A DNA stretch of 64,000 bases, taken from the NCBI GenBank assembly GCA_009746045.1, contig RPFO01000225.1, positions 1,183,090 through 1,247,089 on the forward strand, in the 5' to 3' direction. The position numbers were made by a program, and so were the translations under genes. The notes below the pieces were generated by a model. It made no database searches. It saw nothing but the letters and a program-made list of their open reading frames with translations, and was not told the origin of the DNA. Origin of the DNA: Mesostigma viride (lineage: Eukaryota > Streptophyta > Mesostigmatophyceae > Mesostigmatales > Mesostigmataceae). Numbering within the stretch: the first letter of the stretch is position 1; each line of letters starts with the position of its first letter. Positions 55,295 to 64,000 of the stretch are shown here, one piece after another.

Positions 55295-56065
55295 CACGGG
55301 AGCGCGCACACACTCAAACGAACACAAGCACGCACACACGCACACTCGCACACGCACACACACACGCGCACACACGCACACGCACACGCACACGCACACG
55401 CACACGCACACGCACACGCACACGCACACGCACACGCACACGCACACGCACACGCACACGCACACGCACACGCACACGCACACGCACACGCACACGCACA
55501 CGCACACGCACACGCACACGCACACGCACACGCACACGCACACGCACACGCACACGCACACGCACACGCACACGCACACGCACACGCACACGCACACGCA
55601 CACGCACACACACACATCCAAGCAAACGCACACGCACACGCACACGCACACGCACACGCACACGCACACGCACACGCACACGCACACGCACACGCACACG
55701 CACACGCACACACACGCACACACACACACACACACAAAGGCACACACACACGCACACGCACACGCACACGCACACGCACACGCACACGCACACGCACACG
55801 CACACGCACACGCACACGCACACGCACACGCACACGCACACGCACACGCACACGCACACGCACACGCACACGCACACGCACACGCACACGCACACGCACA
55901 CGCACACGCACACGCACACGCACACGCACACGCACACGCACACGCACACGCACACGCACACGCACACGCACACGCACACGCACACGCACACGCACACGCA
56001 CACGCACACGCACACGCACACGCACACGCACACACACGCACACGCACACGCACACAAAGGCACAC
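55295..56065 (+). repeat. (ACACGC)n satellite, about 770 bp
   Basis: Hexamer CACACG almost uninterrupted, broken at about 55610-55630 and 55715-55745. Alternating purine-pyrimidine, so Z-DNA-prone. Open in all frames. Confidence 0.95.
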
Positions 56066-57440
56066 ACACCGAGCGATGGACACAAACTTAGAACAGACTC
56101 ATGGCATTCGGCACACAGGCTGAGCATTTTGGGAAATGTCTGGGACCTTTTGATGGGGCCACGGAACGACGGTAAGTTCCGTGTGTGTAAAACCCAACCC
56201 CGTGCATGTAGTGGGGCTCGCCTTCCCGTGAGCAGGCCACCGGAGCATGCCTAGAGTACACGCAACACGGCGTGTCTGGCAAATAGTGCGCGGTCGGGGC
56301 TAGATAGAAAATACAAGGGGGGACAACAAGGGGGTGATAGCAAGGGGGGACGCCTAGGGGTGGTTACAGGGGGGTGTTGACAAGGGGTAATAGTGTGTGT
56401 GGGGGGGGGGGGGGGGGGGGGCTAACAAGGGGTAATAACTAGAGATGATGGCAAGGGGGTTAAATAAACGGTGATTTAAGAGGGACGATAGAAAAGGGGA
56501 ATAGTATACTAGAACTGGCAAAATGCCGGAAACGGCCGTCAATTCACTTGGCAGATTTCCATCGTCGTGGTATGATGCCTGGCTCATAGTTGGTGACTTG
56601 CGTTCCACTGTCTCCCGCTCTCGACGACGGGGATGCGCACGAGTCGACTCGCTGAAGGCGTGCTATCTGAGCTGATGACGTGCTGTCAGGGGCGCAACCG
56701 CACGAGGCCAACATGTTCAAATACTGCCTTGAATCAGGGACTGATTAGGAGCCCCCCAAACTCGGCAACGCGCCATACCTGTTTTGTCCTCATAAACCCG
56801 TCCCGGCGCGAGGGTTTTTGCAATAGCAATCCAAACGTATCAAGCACGAAGCTCTTAGGAAAACGCACTGCTCGCTGAAACTGCAACTCGGGTCATCCGC
56901 AGTCATGGCTTCCTCTCTGGCAATCACGATGTGTGGTGAGTTTTTATGAGGTGAAACAGGGGTGAATAATATGGAATTCGGTCAGGCTGCCAGGTCTGCC
57001 ACCACCAAAATCTCCGACAGAATGTATGGCCTAGCCTCGCTTAGCTGGACAGGGATTGTGCTGGACTGCCTTTTCCTCGAGCACCCACTCACCACCACAG
57101 GGCTTGGGGCACTGTAGCAAGCAGTTCCCAACTGCTCCGTTGACGAACAGGTTTGAACCGAAAAGCAGGCAGCTATGGTGGGTGTCGTTACTCACTGAAG
57201 CATTTTGACGAGCATTTTGATACTGGCGTGTGCCACAACCATCGGGCAAACTTCCCTTTCCTGGAACGCTTCGAAGAAATACCAAACACACGTGAGTTAC
57301 GTTGAAACACGCCAATGCAGCGCATGTTTAACGCACACCCGATCGCACGATGCTTTCATTGCACTCGCTCGTCTACTCGTTACGATGGACTCGGTTTTGT
57401 CAATTACTTGCATTGTTGCCCAGTGTAGACGCGGTTGACT
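56066..57440. other. Intergenic, no gene recognised
   Basis: Contains a run of about 22 G (56401-56421) in a region of AAGGGG-type short repeats (56310-56480). No supported ORF. Confidence 0.4.
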
Positions 57441-57714
57441 CGGACCGTAAAGAAAATTGTCCAACGCGCATAGTTCACGGTCGTCGACAAGGCCGGGTTG
57501 TACAGCCCCTGCGGGCACTACAGATTCCATACATCCGGCGGGGTCGATTATGGATTCTGCCGTACCGTGGAGCGCGTCGTGCTTGGCTCGGAACGACTTG
57601 CAAGAGCCGACGTCGCCCACAGCGGCCCGGGCGACACGGCTGACACTTGCACACCGACATAAATTGTTCAACGCGCGTTGTTCACGGTCGTCGACAAGGC
57701 CGGGCGACACGTAC

Positions 57715-57812
57715 TCCGGACTATGTACTCGTGGAGTACATAGTCACTCCGGACTATGTACTCTTGGAGTACATAGTCCGGAGTACATAGTCACTCCTTC
57801 CTATGTAGCACG
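57715..57812. repeat. Hairpin repeats GGACTATGTACTC...GAGTACATAGTCC
   Basis: Overlapping palindromes of 28-30 bp. The block GAGTACATAGTCCGGAGTAC through CACTCCTTCCTATGTA recurs in the same orientation at 61765-61828. A further half lies at 57863-57895, abutting the 3.86-kb element. Confidence 0.85.
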
Positions 57813-58170
57813 GGCGTGTCTGACCGCGTCGGCGGTCCCCTATTCGGAAATCCCGGATCATATGTACTCCGGACTATGTACTCGTGGAGTACATACCGTA
57901 GTGGTCCCAATATCTGTACGCGTAATTATGTACGAATCGACCTCGTACAGGCCCAAAAAAAACCTCTTCCGGGCCTCGTACACCTCAAAATTAGGTACCA
58001 CCAGCGCAGCGCGGCGCAGACCTTAAAGCCTAGCTACCCGTGGCGCGGCGCCCGGAGGGAGTTTTCGCGCGCAAACTTCGTTTGATCTGCGTTGATATGT
58101 GGGTAGGTGCCTCGTTTCGTGGTGTGCTCCGTTGGTGTTCTCTCGTTAGGTTATGGATAGCTAGGTGGTT

Positions 58171-58443
58171 ATGATGGGTGAGAAAAAGCAACGTACTCTG
58201 GACGGCTTGTGGGGTAAATTCCTGACCCCAGATGGCACTACCACGTCCCTCCTTCCGGCTCCTCCGATCCGCTACGCGCCCGGCATTGCTGAGCGCCTCC
58301 GCGACAGGCTGGCCGCTTTGCCCAAGCCCATCAAACGCCCAGTTGGACGCCCGCCGAAGGTTTCTGCAGCGGCAGTCCCTCCTGCCAGCATGTTGGCCGA
58401 CGAGCATGAGCATGCATTGCGGACCGACCCAGTGCTGAACTGA
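58171..58443 (+). CDS. Small ORF with AT-hook-like and PIP-like motifs, inside the long TIR element
   Basis: About 90 codons from ATG 58171. KKQRTLDGLWGKF near the start resembles a PCNA-interacting (QxxLxxhh) box, and KRPVGRPPK is an AT-hook core. Both are short motifs and may be fortuitous. It occupies the segment missing from the right TIR arm. It could be the N-terminal DNA-binding part of a lost transposase or an independent small protein. No homologue recognised. Confidence 0.35.
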   Translation: MMGEKKQRTLDGLWGKFLTPDGTTTSLLPAPPIRYAPGIAERLRDRLAALPKPIKRPVGRPPKVSAAAVPPASMLADEHEHALRTDPVLN

Positions 58444-58639
58444 ACTACCTACTACTCGCGCACCCTTGAATATACCCTGACATTATACGTACGTACAGTA
58501 AAAATAATTCCGGGCTTTTGACAGATCTGTAAAGTTAGGGCCCGAAAAATACAGATGGCTAGGCGTATATGCAGATCTGTTTTTTTATTCCAGATCTGTA
58601 CGTAAACTCCGACGTAATGCCTTTACGTCTTCGGGGGTC

Positions 58640-59655
58640 GAGGTGCAGGCCGTGTTCAGTGTTCACTTGTTCAGTACCTGGAAGCAAAATTCAGCCATGG
58701 CTACTGTACGAAAGCTAGAGGAATGTCAGCCGTATGACCTGCACACGAGGGTAATTAAGAAATCAAGCCGAAGTTAATCCTGCATCTTAGCGAGCAGAAT
58801 AATTGCAAACACAACAGCAATTGTGCGACAGACCAAACAATAATGCCGCGTGCACTAGGCTCTGTATTCTGGTCACACCCATGTGCATTTGCTGCATTGG
58901 ATTAGGCGCCATTACGAACTGAGTCGAGGGAAAACGCGAGGAGCGCCATCTAAGCAGTTGCTTGTCATGTCTATACGCCCGGGCATCTTATTATCTGTCT
59001 ACCATGCACGCATTTTCCTTGGACGAATCAAACAGCTTTTGACATTTTAATGGCGACATTCAAGTCCGGCCACGACAATATAGCGCTGCTCAGAGCTTCG
59101 TTGCCGAGAAAGATGTGCTTTGTCCGGGCCGATAATGTAACTCTGCATAGACCCCGGTAGCTTTCAGCATGCGCATATTGCTTGAGGTAAGCGAGCCACG
59201 ACGCCTGCAGGTGCTCCTGCCGAGGTGGAGACCTCCGAGAGCACGTGGATTAGGCTCATGCGTCAAAGCAGCATCGACCTTCATTCTCCTGGTGTGGAAG
59301 GTCACTTTTCAGGATTAACATATCTGAATGTTGATGGCCTGTGCATTTTCTGTCAATTGAGCAGCGATTGAAACCATGAGCCATGCAAGTGTAAGGTGCA
59401 GAATTCAGTTGATGAACCCAAGCCGGTAATGTGCAGAATTGATGAACCCAAGTTATATGTGCAGATGTTTCGTCCCATTGGCTGTGTGCTAGTGCATGAA
59501 CCGTCTAGGCCCTTGGCGTGTACTCACTTGCTGCAACCGTGCCCACAGCTGCTTGTCAATACACGCGGCAGGCACAATGACTTTTGCCGCGAGGTGAAAC
59601 ATTGAACTCCCCCACACCTTGCATTTTTCACTCTTTGTTTTCCCTATCCATCCTA
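58640..59655. other. Interior of the TIR element, no gene recognised
   Basis: Unique sequence with only short chance ORFs. GCAGAATTGATGAACCCAAG-type 30-bp duplication at 59397-59455. Confidence 0.35.
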
Positions 59656-59659
59656 CCCC

Positions 59660-60180
59660 CCAGCACACACACATGCACACACACACACGCCCACATGCTG
59701 CACATGCACACAAATGTTCACACACACACGCCCACATACTACACATGCACACAAATGTTCACACACACATGCACACACGCACACACATACACACATGCAC
59801 ACATGCACGCATGCACACACGCACACACACACACATGCACACACGCACACACGCACACACGCACACACGCACACACGCACACACGCACACACGCACACAC
59901 GCACACACGCACACACGCACACACGCACACACGCACACACGCACACACGCACACACGCACACACGCACACATGCACACATGCACACACGCACACACGCAC
60001 ACATGCACACATGCACACATGCACACACCCACGTGCGCACATGCACGCTAACACATGCGCACACACTAACACACACATCGTCGTCAGAACACACATGCAC
60101 ACAAATGTGCACACACCCACGAGCACACGTGCACATGCATACAATCCCACACAAACACAGGCAGACTTGCACACATGCGC
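59660..60180 (+). repeat. (ACACACGC)n / (ACACATGC)n satellite
   Basis: About 520 bp of CA-rich octamer and decamer units inside the TIR element, distinct in unit length from the hexamer array at 55295-56065. Confidence 0.95.
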
Positions 60181-61546
60181 CACATACATTAATCCATCAC
60201 CAATAAACTGGTTGCTTGGACCCAACGACCTTCTTACTCGCCTGTCCACCCAACGTTCTGCCCATCCTCCCGCCTGCCCGCCTGCATGTCTGCCACCCGC
60301 CTACTGCCCACCCATCTGTCAGCCTGTCTGCCTGCTTGTGTGCATGCCTGCGGGCCTGCATGTGCACCTGCGCCCATGCACCTGTTATGCCCCCATGGCA
60401 CGTATATGCAGCCTAGCTAGTTGAGTGTCTCTTTGCACGCGCACATGGGTGGCTACATGGGCATTTGCCTGTGTCTTGGGCTGGGGGGTTGGGCTGATTA
60501 GTTCAAGAGTGGGCGGGAAGACGGTGGTATAATTGGGTGGGTAGGGACGGAGTGGATGGATGATTGGGGGGGCTGGATGCGGGTGGGACTCAAGTTCGTG
60601 TAAAGTCCAAAGTTGCCTGTAGCATCAGCAAAAATAAGCGAGAAAGCAGCCTAAATTCAAGGAGCCTACTTGTTGTAACATGTGCCAAACTGCAATTAAT
60701 GGTTGCAGGCTCACAAGCTGCCAGCTTCATAACGCAAATGGAATGAATTGCATGGTTACAGGACAAGCGTGTGGTTGGAAATCTTACAATGGCCTGGCAA
60801 CGTCTCTTTCATGTGCCCACTGAGAACCGCTGTTCAACACAGGAAGGCTTTGGCAAGCAACGAGCTTCGGCCAGGGCCTTCATTGCAAGGAAGCGTGTGT
60901 GAAGCAATAACGTCAGGATTTACAAGCAGAAACTATACCTAACTTTGCGACCTTCATGCAGTATGTCATGTGCATGGCTATGTAGTATGTGCCAACAATC
61001 ACAACGAAAAAGTGCGAAATTGCAAACATTGCCATGGAAGGGCAGGAGCCACGCACGCAGCAAATTAAAACGGTTCGTGAACCAATCTGTCGGGCATAAA
61101 GGCAGCAAAGTCTGGCCAGCAATAATGCAGTGCGATGCGAGAAAAACTCGGTAACTATGGGCAGGCAGGCGCAGCTCGTCCTCAGCAGTGCTATCTAACG
61201 TGACGGCGCCTTATTTCCGCGTGCACGGTGCCGAACATGGCACTGGCCTGATTCCAGTTGCAGCAACGCCAGATGCCTTCCCGTCATAGAGCAGAGGCTT
61301 CACGTACGTCGACATCGTTGCCTACCAATCGTAATGCTTCCCGTGATAATGCACTCGCGTCCGAACAAAATGTCGAGAAAGCAAACAATCTACACGCGAT
61401 AAAACTGGGCTGCTAGCTTTTCAGGACTGGTTTTACCATGCCTTAAAACTCCATTAGCTTACTTTTAAAACCATGGCTGACTAATTTTGGCTAATTTTCA
61501 GGTATTTGTGCCGCACCGCCCGCATGCATGGCCCGGGACGAGTCTC
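60181..61546. other. Interior of the TIR element, no gene recognised
   Basis: No ORF longer than about 70 codons has a recognisable domain on either strand. Confidence 0.35.
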
Positions 61547-61852
61547 GAAGACGTAAGGGCATTACGTCGGAGTTTACGTACAGATCTGGAATAAAAAAAC
61601 AGATCTGCATATACGCCTAGCCATCTGTATTTTTCGGGCCCTAACTTTTCAGATCTGTCAAAAGCCCAATAATTCCCAAAAGTTCTCGTACACGTAACAA
61701 AAATTCCTAAAAGTATTCGTACGATAATTACGCGTACAGATATTGGGACCACTACGGTAGTCCGGACGGACTATGTACTCTTGGAGTACATAGTCCGGAG
61801 TACATAGTCACTCCTTCCTATGTAACACGGTTTGTTGACGGAATCCTGAAAT

Positions 61853-61924
61853 GCACGTGGCGGCTGCCCATTGACCAACCTACGACGATCGTCGTAGGTT
61901 GGTCAATGGGCGGCCGCCACGTGC
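61853..61924. repeat. 72-bp palindrome, copy 1
   Basis: Arms of 36 bp from GCACGTGGCGGCTGCCCATT to the centre ACGATCGT, with one mismatched position. Confidence 0.9.
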
Positions 61925-62320
61925 AGGGGAATAACCTCTGCCGGACCTGTCCGGCCGGCGACAGCCTGTGAGCCCCTGCACCTTACAGTGCGACACGATT
62001 CCATGCATATCCAACTATATCAAGTAACGTGCGTGTTTGCAACTTGCCCGTTGAAACTCTACGGCGGAGCCAATTTTCGGAAGAACCTCACCCTTATGCT
62101 TGCAAATTCGGGACAAATTCGGTGGATGGATGGATGGATGGATGTATGTATGGATGGATTGACGGATTTTCATCCCCTATTCCTATGTTTTCTCACGTGT
62201 ACGGCCTTATAAGCTTCGCCAATTCTGGCGAACCTAACGGTTCTTCCGAAAATTGGCTCCGCCTGATTAACTCCAACTATATTTATTGTGCCGGACGGTT
62301 TGTTGACGGAATCCTGAAAC

Positions 62321-62392
62321 GCACGTGGCGGCTGCCCATTGACCAACCTACGACGATCGTCGTAGGTTGGTCAATGGGCAGCCGCCACGTGC
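62321..62392. repeat. 72-bp palindrome, copy 2 (perfect)
   Basis: 36-bp arms identical over their whole length, centre CGATCG. It sits in a direct repeat: 61831-62030 and 62299-62490 are copies (GGTTTGTTGACGGAATCCTG to ATTCCATGCATATCC). Between them is an inverted pair CGGAGCCAATTTTCGGAAGA (62064) / TCTTCCGAAAATTGGCTCCG (62243). Confidence 0.95.
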
Positions 62393-62547
62393 AGGGGAAT
62401 AACCTTAGCCGGACCTGTCCGGCCGGCGACAGCCTGTGAGCCCCTGCACCTTACAGTGCGACACGATTCCATGCATATCCACCTATATTAACTCCAACTA
62501 TATCTATTGTGCCGGACGGTTTGTTGACAGAATCCGTGCTCTGAAAT

Positions 62548-62619
62548 GCACGTGGCGGCTGCCCATGGACCAACCTACGACGATCGTCGTAGGTTGGTCA
62601 ATGGGCAGCCGCCACGTGC
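62548..62619. repeat. 72-bp palindrome, copy 3
   Basis: Same 36-bp arms with one mismatch. Preceded by TTTGTTGACAGAATCC like the others but with an 8-bp difference in the lead. Confidence 0.9.
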
Positions 62620-62837
62620 ACCCTAACTAGTCGAGCCCGACCACGACATTAATTCCGCCCGGTGTGGCGGAATTGTCGTGTCCAGGCCCCCGCCGCCCTG
62701 TCCCACCCCGATTCTCTGCTGCCCATACGCGACAACAACCACAAACCACAACCCGGCCTTGTCGACGACCGTGAACGCGTAGCGGTGAACAATTTTTGTC
62801 GGTGTGCATTTGTCTGTTTGTTGCCCAGGGCCGCCGT

Positions 62838-63533
62838 GCGCGACACCGGCCCGCTGTGCATTCCGGCTACTACTACTACTACTAGTGCAGTGGCGCTCTA
62901 CTGTAGCTAACCTGAACCCGCTGGACGTTTGGAATCTCTAGCCCAGGGCGGAGTTCGTGCTACTGTACAGTGTACACGCCCGACACATCACAATGATCAC
63001 ATCCAAAAAGGCATCGAGTGACACGCGGCGGTCGCGCGACACCAGCCATCCAAGAGCAGGCACGCCAGCGCATCGTGAGCGGACACTGGCCACCTTTATC
63101 CTGATCAAAAGTCCGACCAAAATAAAACTCGGAACGCCATCGCCGAAAGGCCACCCTGTCGAAAATCGCAGAAGGAAGCCGTATTCGCTGTCGAGCTGAT
63201 CGCTCCAAAAATCGAATGACATTGCATTTGCCGCATCGGATTCCAATCGCTGTCGAACCTTGCTAGCTGACCCCGTGTTCACCGTCTTTGAGCCATTCGG
63301 TTCGCGTTGTCCGCCACCTCTATGCGGCGTGGCCCCGTGGAGTGTGTGCCCGGCCGTTTTCCGGTTGCTGCCGCCATTCGAAGCCCCGAGCGGGCTCAGA
63401 GTAAGGGTACCTGAACCGACACCGTGACAGCGCCTTTGGCCATTCCCTGTTACAGTCCGAATTACGGGGTAGAACTCGTGTACGAGTAGCAGTCGGTTTT
63501 CTGCCATTTAGTAACCCTCTAGGTGCGTCGACC
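62838..63533. other. Upstream region of the last gene
   Basis: No gene supported. A (CTA)n run at 62870-62883. It should hold the promoter of the gene starting at 63534. Confidence 0.35.
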
Positions 63534-63947
63534 ATGACGTCCTCCGCCCGCCGATGGAGGCGAGCATTGAAGATGCATCGCGCGCACCGGAGACGGTGCA
63601 TGTTGATACTCATTGTCCTCCTGTTCGCTGGCATTGTCGCCTTTTTCGGTGAGGTGCTCGCGTGCAGTAGACTCGCTCCGTTGGCCGTCTAGCTTCGATT
63701 CGTCGCTCCCGCCGCTGTTTTTTTTTTTCCCGCCTCGCACGCCCGCCCGCGGGCACTGACGATCCACCTCCGCCCCTCGCACCCCTTCCCCGCAGGCGAC
63801 ACTGATGTCGCTCGTCCGACGAGAGTGGTCCCTGGCGCGGAGCACGCCCCTGCCGGTGCCGCCGGCGGGGACGACGGCACCTTTCCAGGTGTTGACCGCG
63901 GGACATCGTGTCTCAGCGTCCGGCGGGAAACGCCGCAGATGCACGCG
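63534..63947 (+). CDS. Type II membrane protein, first two exons, continues beyond window
   Basis: Exon 1 63534-63648 and exon 2 63796-63947, joined in phase (TTC G / GC GAC), next donor gtacgt at 63948. ATG 63534 has ACC before it. Residues 1-22 are strongly basic (MTSSARRWRRALKMHRAHRR), 23-38 hydrophobic (CMLILIVLLFAGIVAFF), then a Gly/Ala-rich stem and a Cys (GTSCLSVRRETPQMH). A short basic cytosolic tail, single anchor and flexible stem are the layout of Golgi glycosyltransferases and related type II enzymes. The catalytic part is outside the window, so the function is unknown. Confidence 0.55.
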
Positions 63948-64000
63948 GTACGTCCGTTGTCTACAGCATTGCCTCGGCCGTGCTTTCAACTTACCATCCG

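Larger units (their letters stand above)
57896..61757. mobile_element. 3.86-kb element with long terminal inverted repeats, TA duplication
   Basis: Ends CCGTAGTGGTCCCAATATCT (57896) and its complement at 61757, flanked by TA on both sides. The TIR continues as arms 58504-58634 and 61547-61676 (130 bp, about 95% identical). On the right the two TIR parts are joined by about 40 bp, while on the left they are separated by some 565 bp carrying a small ORF. The interior holds a CA-rich satellite and no recognisable transposase. Confidence 0.7.
57625..62837. mobile_element. Nested inverted-repeat complex (outer arms)
   Basis: Outer arms 57625-57706 and 62754-62837 are imperfect inverted repeats sharing GGTCGTCGACAAGGCCGGG and ACACCGACA-AAATTGTTCA. 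Another direct copy of that motif lies at 57470-57505. Inside are palindromes, the 3.86-kb element and three 72-bp palindromes. Confidence 0.6.

Noticed and set aside
55021-56254. His/Ala/Arg/Val/Cys repeat ORFs of 250-400 codons
   Set aside because: Translations of the ACACGC satellite.
57297-57710. Minus-strand ORF with repeated GLVDDRE
   Set aside because: The repeat is the outer inverted-repeat motif read in one frame, not a protein domain.

Overview
The window is nuclear DNA of a eukaryote, most likely a green alga. The protein-coding exons are GC-rich, split by many spliceosomal GT-AG introns, and the best-preserved proteins (PRP28, MED21, a C2/PRT_C protein) look most like their plant counterparts. 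An interstitial block of plant-type TTTAGGG telomere repeats fits this, but the species cannot be named from the sequence.

Layout. (1) 341-13238, + strand: 17 exons of the splicing helicase PRP28/DDX23, missing its 5' end, with introns full of micro- and minisatellites. (2) 13.7-23.5 kb: a transposon cluster holding a nearly full-length LINE (13752-17395, -), a 737-bp element with perfect 17-bp terminal inverted repeats, fragments of a second LINE family, and a short tRNA-like retroposon inserted in an older LINE with a 9-bp target duplication. (3) 24.4-27.2 kb: weakly supported minus-strand coding segments. (4) 28351-41390, +: a complete 15-exon gene for a 576-residue MCTP-like protein (two C2 domains plus a C-terminal membrane anchor). 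(5) 42-44.4 kb: more LINE and SINE-like ends. (6) 44630-46625, -: the four-exon gene for Mediator subunit MED21. (7) 47.06-49.0 kb: a hAT transposon with an 8-bp target duplication and a retroelement integrase remnant. (8) 49279-50800, -: the 5' part of a HAD-type hydrolase gene whose 3' part is not seen. (9) 51788-52353, +: a damaged gene with EsV-1-7 cysteine/histidine repeats. (10) 54424-54714, -: a lone TBC (Rab-GAP) exon. (11) 55.3-62.9 kb: long CA-rich satellites and a nest of inverted repeats with 72-bp palindromes. (12) 63534 to the edge, +: the start of a type II membrane protein gene.

Housekeeping genes for splicing, transcription, membrane contact and Rab signalling are thus interleaved with repeats. 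They do not form an operon or pathway cluster. The most unusual structure is that several introns begin with duplicated or tandemly amplified copies of their own 5' splice site, including the adjoining exon end (4.3, 5.25, 36.6 and 38.1 kb). The second is a short 3'-terminal hairpin shared by several otherwise different retroelement families. Several TE and gene remnants are broken by apparent single-base losses in homopolymers, which may be assembly errors rather than biology.
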